This document shows, piece after piece, positions 45,706-54,984 of a stretch of DNA of 64,000 bases. The stretch covers positions 138,364,398-138,428,397 of the forward strand of contig CM043958.1 of the NCBI GenBank assembly GCA_014529385.2, in the 5' to 3' direction. The stretch is from Adiantum capillus-veneris (Eukaryota > Streptophyta > Polypodiopsida > Polypodiales > Pteridaceae). The position numbers and the translations under genes were made by a program. The notes below the pieces were generated by a model, which saw only the letters and a list, made by a program, of their open reading frames with translations, was not told the DNA's origin and ran no database searches. Within the stretch, counting starts at the first letter, position 1, and every line of letters begins with the position of its first letter.

Positions 45706-45767
45706 ACAGCATCTTTTCCAAAGAGAGTGCTTCAGAGTCCTTGACGAGGTCTTCATTGTTTGGCCCC

Positions 45768-47462
45768 TCAGAATTTTGGTTTTAAGTTACACTCATGCTT
45801 CACGAAACAATACCTACATGAGATAGCTGCCTTTTGACAGATCTTTGGTAGATCCTTTGGTAGAAGGCGACTCAAATAAGGCTTCAAGCGATACCCGTTT
45901 ACCTTCCTGGAGTGCTCTTTCCCATTCAAGTCCATAAGTTGATAGTAACTTGAATTGAAAGCCTTCTTAACTATGTATGGCCCTTGCCATCTAGTTTCAA
46001 ATTTGGCATCAAAACGATTGTCGAGTCGATTGTCATACCTTAGCACAAGATCTCCTTCATTGATGCCTTTGTCCTTTAGTTTCTTGTCAAGCTTCTCCTT
46101 CTCCTGCGTAGCTTTCCTCTTGTAGCACTCGTATGCTGCTTCTCTTTTCCACTCAAGCTCAGCTAAGGTAAGAAGTCGATCCATCCATGCTTCTTGATCA
46201 TCTTGTGCTGCTTTGCCATGAAGTCGTATTGTTGGGATGTTGAGCTCAATTGGTTGTAAAGCCTCTTGACCATAGACCAAGTGAAATGGTGTAAACTCCG
46301 TGGCTTCCCTATATGTGGTTCGATACGCCCACAAGGCACCATCCAAGAAGTCATCCCACAACTTTGTCTTGTTTCTCACCATCTTTCTAATGATGCCTGC
46401 AATGACACCATTAGCTTTTTCTACCAGACCATTGGATTGGGGATAGTAGGGTGTACTATGACGATGTAGAATGTGAAGTTCTTCACAGACCTCTGTGAGC
46501 AAGCCCTTTCTAAACCCTGGACCATTATCAGAAACAATTTCCAAAGGTGTGCCAAATCTACAACAAATGTGAGTGTAGACAAATTTGCTCACTGTCCTCT
46601 CAGTTACCTTTGCCACACTTTGTGCTTCCACCCACCTAGTCATATAGTCTACCGCCATTAGAATGTAGAGTTTATCATTTTTTGTCCTAGGGAGAGGACC
46701 CATAGCATCAATGTCCCACTTTTCAAAGGGTCCATTTGCAAGCACGATTTGCCTTGGACCATACACTATTCTTCTATTTCCATTTACCTGACAATTGTGA
46801 CAACTTTTACACGAATGTTGGACATCCACATGCAGACTTGGCCAAACATACCCCGCAAGCAAAATATTCTTCACAGTTAACTCTTGGGCAAAATGACCAC
46901 CACATGCCTCTTCATGCAAACCTTTTAGAATGGCTGGGATTTCCTGAATAGTTGGTACTCTTCTGCACACTTGATCCTTCCCTCTTTGGTAGAGGGATCC
47001 TTCTAGGAAGAGATATGTGCTTGCCTTCTTCACGAGTCTCCTCTTCTGAGCCTTCGTGAAGTCTTGTGGAAACTCACCCTCCAAAATGTAGCTAATAATG
47101 GGAGTCAATGACTCCAATCCCTGGTATCTCTGTTGCTTGACAGTTGCTGCCACCATGATGACCTGCACTTCTTTCTCAACACATGTAACTGCTTGTTGTG
47201 CAAGTAAATCGGCATCTTCATTTTGTTTCCTAGGAATATGATATAGTTGCACTTCTTCAAATTGGTTAAACAACCTACGAATGGCATGAACTTTTGTTCT
47301 TAGGTTTTCATTCTTGCATGCCCAAATGCCTAAAATCTGCTTCACAATGAGAAGTGCATCTCCCTTTACCATGAGACGTTGTATACCTTGGCCAATGCAT
47401 AACTTTAAACTATGAAACTTCTCAACTAGAGCTTGACATGAAATAACCAATTGAAATACCAA
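45768..47462 (-). CDS. Tat-like Ty3 pol fragment: second RNase H (partial), integrase
   Basis: 564 open codons without a stop. Residues 1-90 are the C-terminal part of the additional, archaeal-like RNase H of Tat-lineage elements (KGDALLIVKQILG, FNQFEEVQLYHIPRKQNEDAD). Residues 115-165 form the linker (IISYILEGEFPQDF...YLFLEGSLYQRG). Residues 180-225 are the zinc finger (H183, H190, C218, C221). Residues 245-350 are the catalytic core, with Asp in WDIDAMGP (D250/D252), D312 in VSDNGPG and E348 in NGLVEKANG. Residues 440-540 are the C-terminal domain (NEGDLVLRYDN, WQGPYIVKKAF, VNGYRLKPYL). The 5' side is cut inside RNase H at about 47,463, where sequence of element Y resumes on the other strand. 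Downstream come a polypurine tract and LTR in the right order. This is the best preserved element ORF in the window. Confidence 0.92.
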   Translation of the reverse strand: MVFQLVISCQALVEKFHSLKLCIGQGIQRLMVKGDALLIVKQILGIWACKNENLRTKVHAIRRLFNQFEEVQLYHIPRKQNEDADLLAQQAVTCVEKEVQVIMVAATVKQQRYQGLESLTPIISYILEGEFPQDFTKAQKRRLVKKASTYLFLEGSLYQRGKDQVCRRVPTIQEIPAILKGLHEEACGGHFAQELTVKNILLAGYVWPSLHVDVQHSCKSCHNCQVNGNRRIVYGPRQIVLANGPFEKWDIDAMGPLPRTKNDKLYILMAVDYMTRWVEAQSVAKVTERTVSKFVYTHICCRFGTPLEIVSDNGPGFRKGLLTEVCEELHILHRHSTPYYPQSNGLVEKANGVIAGIIRKMVRNKTKLWDDFLDGALWAYRTTYREATEFTPFHLVYGQEALQPIELNIPTIRLHGKAAQDDQEAWMDRLLTLAELEWKREAAYECYKRKATQEKEKLDKKLKDKGINEGDLVLRYDNRLDNRFDAKFETRWQGPYIVKKAFNSSYYQLMDLNGKEHSRKVNGYRLKPYLSRLLPKDLPKICQKAAISCRYCFVKHECNLKPKF

Positions 47463-48021
47463 CAGTCATGGCATATTGCTCAGATTGTGGACGAAAAGGT
47501 GGGACATTTTTCTGAAGATTGTCCAAGAAATCTAGCCAACAGGGATACATCAACTGCCAAGCAAGGCACATAACAAATTGTAAATGTGAACCTTGATGTA
47601 AGTGCATTTAACTCGTCACTTTTAATGCTATCATATGATTCTGCATTAACATTAGAAGCATCAGTAAAAGCACTACAAGTTCAAAATCAGCATAAAGATG
47701 CACAGACACTTGAAAAGCTTAAAATTGATCCTTTGAACAACAAATTCTTACATGAGTTTAGTCAAGGTGTCCAGATATCACCGAATGATGAAAAGACTGT
47801 TAAATTTGCAAATGATTTTGTATCCACTGCCACAAGTGTGCAATCAGTCATGTCTAAGGGACACATCAAACAGAATGATGTTAGCATTGTATGGTACACA
47901 TAATTCATATGCACACTATGTAGACCAAAAAGGGAAACTGTACAAAAAGGATCAACCAATGCTTGAACGGCCCACATACCAGCTCATAGAAGTACATCCA
48001 GTGATAGATCAAAAAGGATGA
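47463..48021 (+). pseudogene. Element Y: zinc knuckle and following region
   Basis: At 47,476-47,525 a CCHC knuckle (CSDCGRKGGHFSEDCPRN after one frame correction) marks a gag end on the plus strand. The following 105-codon ORF (47,586-47,903) and its overlapping frame have no recognisable domain. Upstream gag and the primer site of Y are missing, replaced by the Tat-like fragment. Multiple frame changes. Confidence 0.5.
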
Positions 48022-49499
48022 TTCATTTCAGAGGAAAGAATCTATTATAGCTCATCCTCTCTAGAGCAGAAGGATATTACCCGAGTAAACCCAAAAATTT
48101 GTCCAGAGCCAAACTCTCCTCCATCGAAAATCAAGCTTCGATGTTGTGACCAAACAAGCATATACATTGACCAAAACAGTCGTAGACATAGACGAGAGTC
48201 TAGCATCTATGATGCCTTGGGTCCTGAAACCACAGAAGCTCATATCTTCAGAGACCCATGGGATAGACAATATTAGGGCAAAGATAATGCTATCTATAGC
48301 TTGACTTGGGGAATAATTTGTCATGTTTCAAGGAGATACATAGGAAACTATGCAGAAGGGTAAGAGATGCCAAACATCAACAATGCTACCCAAAATATAC
48401 CTTCATAGTCCCAGAAGGTGAGACTAAATCAGGGCCATACAATTTTGAACTTTTACAATGAAGCAGGCTATAGTGATCACCCTAGGAAGGGGGGAGTTGC
48501 AAATTCTTCAAGAACACCTAATGTACTAGGAAATGCTACACCAGTTAGAATCCCTAGAGCTTCTAGCCAACAAACTCCTTCAAAGCAGAAACCATTGAAA
48601 GATCATATGGTTGTTGGAAGTTCCCAATTGACCCAAATTCTATCAGAATCTGCAGACAAATGTTTATATGAAGATCATCGAGGACAAAAGTTTCAGTTGA
48701 TCTCCACAAATCAAAGTCAAAAGCCAACAAATCCAATAGTGTTCAAACAGTTACATGTGACCACGCTCACATATGCATATCAAGAGGCACATGGTAATGA
48801 ATATCAACAACATCATGACCTTGTACAAACCCATACGGATGGCCAGACTGATGTCAAGGACTATCTGAAGATGATGCAAAGACTCAAGTTGCTAGAACAT
48901 GTAATAGAAAAGTCAAAGTCAATGAAAGTTAAAATCCAGAAGGATACACAAAGGTCACCATCCAAATCTCCTCCGAAGAGACAAATTCTGCCAAACAATA
49001 CAGTGGATCTTTTGAGATCAAGGGTTACCCAAATGTAGGTAGACAATGCTCAACAATTGCCAAAAGGTGCAATATTACAGCCAATGGAGTCAACATCAAC
49101 TGAAGTAGGTGGTCAAAGCAAAGAAACTGCAGATAAAGCTCAACAAAAGGACGCTGCCACAACAAAAACAGCCAATACAAAATGAAATCCTAAGACAATC
49201 AAGTGTAACATTGTTGGTGAAGATGAAGAAAAGTTGTCAAGAGAAGTAAAGCTAGATTTTCAGCTAGACAAGTACCTCATGTCCTTTCACACTGGAAAAG
49301 ATGTGGCCAACCACAGCTAGAAGATGCTCCTGAATTTGTGAGCTATCAGGAAACAAATGAACAGAATGTTGGGGAATCACCACCACCATTGAAGTAAGTT
49401 CACAGATCATCATATCTCAATTCCACGTGGTCACAACAAAAGATATGCTAGACGAAATCATAATGGGAATGCCACTGGCCCATATAGAATGTAAACAGG
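48022..49499 (+). pseudogene. Element Y: spacer and protease-like remnant
   Basis: Broken coding frames, the longest 48,418-49,038 (206 codons, Lys/Gln/Ser-rich, ending SPSKSPPKRQI). Near 49,410-49,500 one frame reads FHVVTTKDMLDEIIMGMPLAHI, similar to the C-terminal strands of a retropepsin (IxG motif). No active-site DTGA is recognisable upstream. RT, RNase H and integrase are absent, so pol was deleted or never present. Confidence 0.4.
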
Positions 49500-50792
49500 A
49501 TGCAGTCTTCAGAGACAAAAAAGAATGAAGACCAAGACTGGTCACCCATGGATGACAACACAAGGTCCTCAAGCACAGTTAAATGGGAGATTGATATCAA
49601 AGCAGACCTTAGTGAAGATGATTCATATCCATTAATCAAAACTTTAGAAGAGCATAAAGCAAATCAGGCAATAACAAGTGCAAATCAAACAGAACAAAAA
49701 GCAACCACAAAAGCTATTGAGCAGAGAATGCCACCAAAGCTAGAAGTTAAGAAGAATGGGGTTGCAGGTAGAGGTAAGGCCAAAGTGGACCCTCCACCAA
49801 TTAGCAAAGAAGATGTGACACCAGATGCCTCTACATCAAAGAACCCTCATGGATCAGCTTCTTCAAGCAAGTCAGGCTTTCAAAACTTCAAGTCAATTGC
49901 TGACCCAACTAAAACCTCTAAGGAGACACCTAGAAAAGTAAAGATATTTCAGCTAAAGTACTCAAGAAAGCAAAGGAAATTCAAGCAAGTGTTTGTCCCG
50001 AGGAGTTTAGTCAAAGTCAATGATCCGATTTGGATTAAAGACAGGAAATCAACACAGAGAGACAAACGCATGGTATGGATAACATCACAATGGAGCTTAA
50101 AAGAACAAGAGTACTATAGAGGTAATAGACAGATATGGGTACCAAAACCGCAGGTTACAACATATGAAGTAATGTCAAGTCCCTCCCAAGAAAGAAGGCC
50201 CACAAGGTATCAATCTCGACAATATCCTAGCATACCTAAGAAGCATCTCTACAATAGAACAACATTGAACAATGCTGAAATCTACCACAACTCTCAAGAG
50301 GATACAGAAAAAAGACGGATCTCAAAGAATCTTCCTCTTAGACAAGGATTCTACACAGGGTATACAAAGATTTGGCCACCAATCAACCACAAGCCAATTG
50401 CAACTACACCAGACCTGCATCAAGATCTCAAGAACTCCACAGGACCTAGAGTGAAGCAAAGTCAACAATGGAGATTCAAAGGTCATAAGGAGATTTGGAT
50501 TCCTAAGTCTTCTAATGCTCCTAGTCAAAAGCCAAATGCCGATAGTGAACAAAGGCCCACAACAACACCAAATACTCCTATCAACAGGCCTAATTGGAGA
50601 ATCAAACAGATAATGGAGTCTTCACAGTCAAAGAAGGACAACCCAACCAACGTGAATGCAGATTTGAAGAAGATAAAAAAGGTATGGCAAAAGAAACCTT
50701 CAATGCCAACTTGGTCCTTCACTAATCCTCTTTTTGAGGATTCAAGCTTACTTTTACCTGAAGAAATTTTTGTAGTAAGCACAAGAATGTAA
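49500..50792 (+). CDS. Element Y ORF with repeated W-x-P-K motifs, unknown function
   Basis: 430 open codons, strongly basic and Lys/Gln/Thr/Ser-rich. A short motif with aromatic/Pro/basic residues recurs about every 30-40 residues in the second half: QVFVPRSL, PIWIKDRK, QIWVPKPQ, KIWPPINHK, EIWIPKSS, NWRIKQI, KVWQKKP. It follows a protease-like remnant, as the W-motif tail of E1 (about 20,560-20,770) follows its second protease. No domain recognised. The repeated basic-aromatic motifs would suit nucleic-acid or partner binding, which is only a guess. The ORF is intact; the start could lie further upstream. Confidence 0.5.
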   Translation: MQSSETKKNEDQDWSPMDDNTRSSSTVKWEIDIKADLSEDDSYPLIKTLEEHKANQAITSANQTEQKATTKAIEQRMPPKLEVKKNGVAGRGKAKVDPPPISKEDVTPDASTSKNPHGSASSSKSGFQNFKSIADPTKTSKETPRKVKIFQLKYSRKQRKFKQVFVPRSLVKVNDPIWIKDRKSTQRDKRMVWITSQWSLKEQEYYRGNRQIWVPKPQVTTYEVMSSPSQERRPTRYQSRQYPSIPKKHLYNRTTLNNAEIYHNSQEDTEKRRISKNLPLRQGFYTGYTKIWPPINHKPIATTPDLHQDLKNSTGPRVKQSQQWRFKGHKEIWIPKSSNAPSQKPNADSEQRPTTTPNTPINRPNWRIKQIMESSQSKKDNPTNVNADLKKIKKVWQKKPSMPTWSFTNPLFEDSSLLLPEEIFVVSTRM

Positions 50793-51364
50793 AAAGTCAA
50801 GTTGCTAGGGTGCAAAAAAACACACACTCTTTGGCATAGTTAGAGTCGGGCTGCTGCACCATAAAATGAGCAAAGCATTAGTCTCAAAGCTTCAAGTCAT
50901 ATTAAATTATGTGCTAAGAGTCGTAGCTATTAGACTTACGTGCTCAAGCTGGAAGAGTTGAGTATATCTAAAGTCATGTTTCTCATGCTGGATGAGATGA
51001 GCATAAGAGTCGAAGTCTATTAACTTACAATTGGTGGAGTGTCGTAGAGTCCAACACTCACGCACAGTGCACAGTAAGATGAGAGCACATATCCTCATCA
51101 ACGAAAAGCATTCTTAGGGGTGCCAGCTTGCAAAGCCATGTCATATGCTTTAATAGCTACACCATCTTTTTGAAGAACCCCTCAAAATCTTTCATGCACA
51201 TCATATTGTTTTCCATGCATTTTTGTGTATGCATAAATAGGATGTCCCACCATTGGACATATGCATTAGATACTCTTTTTGCTTCCACCTATGCACCTTG
51301 AGTGGACTACAATAGACAACAAACCAATGTCATGCTAACCAACAAAGCCATGCAGTGGGGTCAC

Positions 51365-51892
51365 TACTGAGCAAATAGGAAGCTTGGGGATTGCCTAACA
51401 TTCCCTATCGCTTGGTCTTGACCTTGCTGTTAAAGTCCTTGCATACGCCAGCAAAGACCTTGGGGCATGATAATCGACACAACGAAAAGACAAAATTCAG
51501 TGAAGTCAATACTGAGTGAATAGGCAGCTTGGGGATTACCCAACGCTCCCTATTGCTTGGTGCTGACCTTGGTGTAACCGACGATGAAGACCGTGGTGAT
51601 GTGATCACAAAAATACAATTGAATCACTACTGGGCGAATAGGAAGCTTGGGGACTGCCCAACGTTCCCTATCACTTGGTGTTGATCTTGCTCTTAAAGTC
51701 ATTCCATATGACAATTGAGTCAATACGGGGCAAATAGGATTCTTGGAGACTGCCCAACATTCCCTATCGCTTGGTACTGACTTTGGGTTAAAATTATTAC
51801 ATGCAACATTGGAGTCAACACCAAGAGAATAGGAGACTTGGTGACTGCCCAACGCTCCCCATCGCTTGGTGCTGACCTTGGAAAATTGACGT
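51365..51892 (+). repeat. Five imperfect tandem repeats in Y 3' UTR
   Basis: Units start near 51,365, 51,511, 51,629, 51,725 and 51,819. Conserved core: aatagg..cttgg.gA.TgCCcAACnnTCCCtATcgcTTGGT.cTGAccTTG. The last three have a regular 95-96-bp period; the first two carry extra sequence. Confidence 0.9.
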
Positions 51893-52312
51893 CGGCCCAG
51901 TACACTTCCACGGATATCATATTTTCTAATTCCATACCTATCAGTGAATAATCCCTTGAGTACTTTATTAATATTTCCCATGCTAATAAGTACTCCAATA
52001 ATGCACGTATCCCAAAGGCACTTTTTTTCCAATGGATTTATTCCCTTTGGTCATCATGGTATTAGACCCTAATTTAGAACCTCATCATTCTACTTCTCTT
52101 GTACATACTTTTCATAAATAAACAACAACCTCCTCATTATGCTATTACAACGGACAAATGCAACACCATCTCTCACACTAGACATATTCAGAACAATCAA
52201 GATGCTGCAGCAAATTGAACCTCATCAACGAATTCAATGACAATTGAAGACAATCAGCCCATCAAAAACCAATCAAAAACCTTCCACAGCCTCCATGGGC
52301 ACTTTTCAACAG

Positions 52313-52328
52313 TGCCCGAGGACGGGCA
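52313..52328. repeat. Hairpin TGCCCG-AGGA-CGGGCA
   Basis: Perfect 6-bp GC-rich arms seven bases before the polypurine tract of Y. Confidence 0.85.
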
Positions 52329-52334
52329 TTAAAA

Positions 52335-52348
52335 TCGGAAGGGGAAAA
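52335..52348 (+). promoter_or_regulatory. Polypurine tract of Y
   Basis: tcGGAAGGGGAAAA directly before the LTR start TGTTAACTGA. Confidence 0.85.
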
Positions 52349-52375
52349 TGTTAACTGAGTCAACGTCAGTTAACA
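52349..52375. repeat. Terminal palindrome at the Y LTR start
   Basis: TGTTAACTGA-GTCAACG-TCAGTTAACA, perfect 10-bp arms. In the LTR at 41,409 the left arm has two changes. Confidence 0.95.
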
Positions 52376-53073
52376 GAAGTTGCTAAAGACCAAAGACGTA
52401 CTGATGCACATTGAAGATCAACCAGAAGAAGCAGTGAAGATTGGAGTTATACATTTTTCACATTTTTCCAAAATGGTCACATATTGTAAATTTCCAAATT
52501 ATTTCAAGCCATTGTAATATTTTAATGTGTTACGGGCTCAATGGGAGTTCCAACCTGTAAAGATTAGATCAGTTATTATGCCTAGGTAGTAGATTCAGTA
52601 AGTGGTGGAGCCCTAAAGGCCTTGGGTGCCCGGACATTGCATATTTTTACCCTAGGTATATAAGGAAGTATGTAAAATAAATTGGGGTTCTCAAGCTCAT
52701 TAGTTGAGAGCACTCTTTGGTGAGAGCTCTTGAGGTGTGTGGCTATGGTGTGCTTGAGCTTCTCCTTGCTCATGAGACTTGATTAACACTAATCAATGAT
52801 TCGTTCTCTTTCACTATGACTATCTCATGCTTCTTATGATTGCCTATGATGCTTAGATTAGCTAGATCTTAACTAATTAGTGGTTAATCCCTCTCTAATC
52901 TTGTGTGATTGCCCTCTTTTTCTTGTGTGTGCATGTAGGTTTGATTGGAGTGTGGTGCTCCATAGATCTATGTGTGTGTGCTTGCGATTAATGTGTTGCA
53001 TGATAGGATTAGTGCTGTGTGCATCTTGCAATTGTAGTGTGCATGATTGGGTTGATTGGAGGTGAAGGGAAGT
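52349..53073 (+). mobile_element. 3' LTR of element Y
   Basis: Aligns with 41,409-42,255. TATA box near 52,657-52,663. It begins with a perfect 10-bp inverted repeat. The exact 3' end is uncertain; similarity to the first copy ends at about gggttgatt (53,067). Confidence 0.8.
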
Positions 53074-53122
53074 GGATATGGAGATGGCTAAGAAGCTCCT
53101 CCATAGGCCAAGAAGCTCACCT

Positions 53123-53350
53123 TGTTACCATATACATGTGGTAGTGATGTGTGTGAACACACTAGGACCGCCAAGGCACTTTTTTCCTCTTTAGGAGGTT
53201 TTTTTCCCCCGAGCATTGTATATACGCCCATCACTCTAGGGCTATCTATCTTTCCATTGCACACTAAGTAACACACTCTCTATTGTGTGCCTTGAGCTTC
53301 CTTCGTCTTCTCCAAGCTGTGTGCGTTTCTCTGCAACCCTAATTCCAACA
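53123..53350 (+). mobile_element. 5' LTR of copia element D/B
   Basis: 228 bp, TGTTACCATA...ATTCCAACA, preceded by cacct (53,118-53,122). The same LTR occurs inverted at 54,758-54,984 with the inverted cacct beside it, so both belong to one insertion. Confidence 0.95.
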
Positions 53351-53352
53351 AT

Positions 53353-53364
53353 TGGTATCAGAGC
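53353..53364 (+). promoter_or_regulatory. Primer-binding site of copia D/B
   Basis: TGGTATCAGAGC, the exact initiator tRNA-Met type, two bases after the LTR. Confidence 0.95.
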
Positions 53365-53935
53365 AGGTTACGTCCTCCCGGGCTTAGTCGCCAGCTGCTC
53401 CAACACACGCCTGCTCACTTTCTCCGATTACAGTGATCAAGCAGTGTCCTAAGTTGAAGGCAAAAGAGGCTAAGAAGAAAGAGGGTGGTTCCACTGCAAA
53501 TGCTGGTTCCACTACAAATGCAGCCATCATCGAGTCTTCTGTAAAAGGAGACTGTAATGCTGATGTTGATGCAGAATGGGCTTTTAGCGCAGAGTGCACT
53601 TACAATCATGCTGTCCATGATGCATGCTTGTCAGTGCTGTAGATTCACATGTGTGGTATTTCGATAGTGGTGCTACAAAGCACATTACCTCACATCGTGA
53701 ATTGTTCACCTCTCTCAAGTCTGTCCCTCATGGGAATTGAGTCACTTGTCCCAATAATGCCTCTTATCCAGTTCAGGGAGTTGAAAAGATTGTGCTTACT
53801 GCTGCAAATGGTAGTTCCTTCACACTTGTTGAAGCACTTTATGTACCTAGGATCAAGAAGAATCTATTGTCTGTATCCTCACTTGCTAGACTTGGACTTG
53901 TAGTCAAATTTGTGGATGACAGATGTAGTTTAAAT
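53365..53935 (+). pseudogene. Copia D/B: end of gag and protease
   Basis: Only about 65 nt after the primer site the sequence is already at the tail of the gag zinc knuckle (QCPKLKAKEAKKKEGGS), so nearly all of gag is deleted. The protease follows with WYFDSGATKHITSHRELF (DSGA, 53,663-53,674) and VEALYVPRIKKNLLSVSSL, one TGA and a frame change between. It stops after KFVDDRCSLN at the inversion breakpoint. The continuation is at 58,062 on the minus strand. Confidence 0.88.
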
Positions 53936-54752
53936 TTATATTAAGCTCCTTGAGTTATAATCCCTTAATTCCTACTTCCTTTTAATTTTCTACTCAATCT
54001 CTTGGAAGTTTAAAGTTTTGTCTCGGCGTAAATTTTGAGTTAACCCCACCTTCGATGAGTCCCATTTTGGTCCCTTTTTATCATTGCCATCCATGGGGCA
54101 TCTCCATGGAAGCGATGGGAATTTTATGTTCAAGCAACACGGTCACGACACCCGTGAAGCTATCCCCTTACTCCCCCCTTCGAATTTGCAAAACAAACTT
54201 GAAAGTAGACAAACTTGAAATGAACAATGCATATGCTTTCTATAATGAGTTTTGCTTTGGTGTGTCTGTATGATGTACACACAAAAGTTCGGAATGCACC
54301 TACTTGCAATCTTGAACAATTAATCAAAAACTTTTTTAGAGCACTTATACAAGAGTGAAATCCTTCTATGCATGGTAGTGTAAAAATTGCAATGTTCCTA
54401 AGCATCAGACTAACTTTGGACTCAGCCATCTAGGGTCAACTGGTGGGAGTTCTCTAATTCACCCTTGCTTCAAGGTCACTGGCGCTTTTTTCCCGGTTAT
54501 GACCGAGCACATCCATCAATGATTTCCCCTAAGGTGAGTGTATTTATAATCTACGTGAAACCCTTGATCCCAAGTTTTTCTCCCGCTCCATAGATTGGAA
54601 TCCCTTCCCCCGTTGTTGGGGGTTCCATCGTTGCAATAGCTCCAATGACCAACAAAATTTTCAATCCGGAGGGATGAGCAACCCAGCTAGGGCATGGAAA
54701 CACTCACACGGTTAGTGAGCTAATCGGGGCAACACAAATGGTTAACTCTACG
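53936..54752 (-). repeat. Repeat X, copy 2 (module C followed by A), inverted
   Basis: On the minus strand, module C (about 54,600-54,425, matching 59,019-59,240) is followed by module A (about 54,410-53,936, matching 39,972-40,478). Non-coding. Before the inversion this lay just right of the copia 3' LTR and was joined to module B at 58,062. Confidence 0.8.
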
Positions 54753-54757
54753 AGGTG

Positions 54758-54984
54758 TGTTGGAATTAGGGTTGCACAGAAACGCACACAGATTGGAGAA
54801 GACGAAGGAAGCTCAAGGCACACAATAGAGAGTGTGTTACTTAGTGTGAAATGGAAAGATAGATAGCCCTAGAGTGACGGGTGTATATACAATGCTCGGG
54901 GGAAAAAACCTCCTAAAGAGGGAAAAAGTGCCCCGGCGGTCCTAGTGTGTTCACACACATCACTGCCACATGTATATGGTAACA
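54758..54984 (-). mobile_element. 3' LTR of copia D/B, displaced and inverted
   Basis: 227 bp, inverted relative to 53,123-53,350. The flank aggtg (54,753-54,757) is the inverse of the 5' target duplication cacct. The polypurine run ccaggggggatt (minus strand) precedes the LTR start. Confidence 0.95.

Larger units (their letters stand above)
50793..52334 (+). other. Element Y 3' untranslated region
   Basis: No gene. It contains a short duplicated segment near 50,918 and 51,005, the tandem repeats at 51,365-51,892, and ends in a hairpin and polypurine tract before the 3' LTR. Confidence 0.6.

Noticed and set aside
47463-53073. Y and E1 as the same family
   Set aside because: LTRs, primer/polypurine context and untranslated repeats differ; only the protease-like plus W-motif tail looks alike.
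53066-53122. Continuation of repeat X module C directly after the Y 3' LTR, which would show Y inserted into X
   Set aside because: Only a few purine-rich bases agree (gaaggga, tatggag); the rest does not align, and the expected gcggg duplication is missing.
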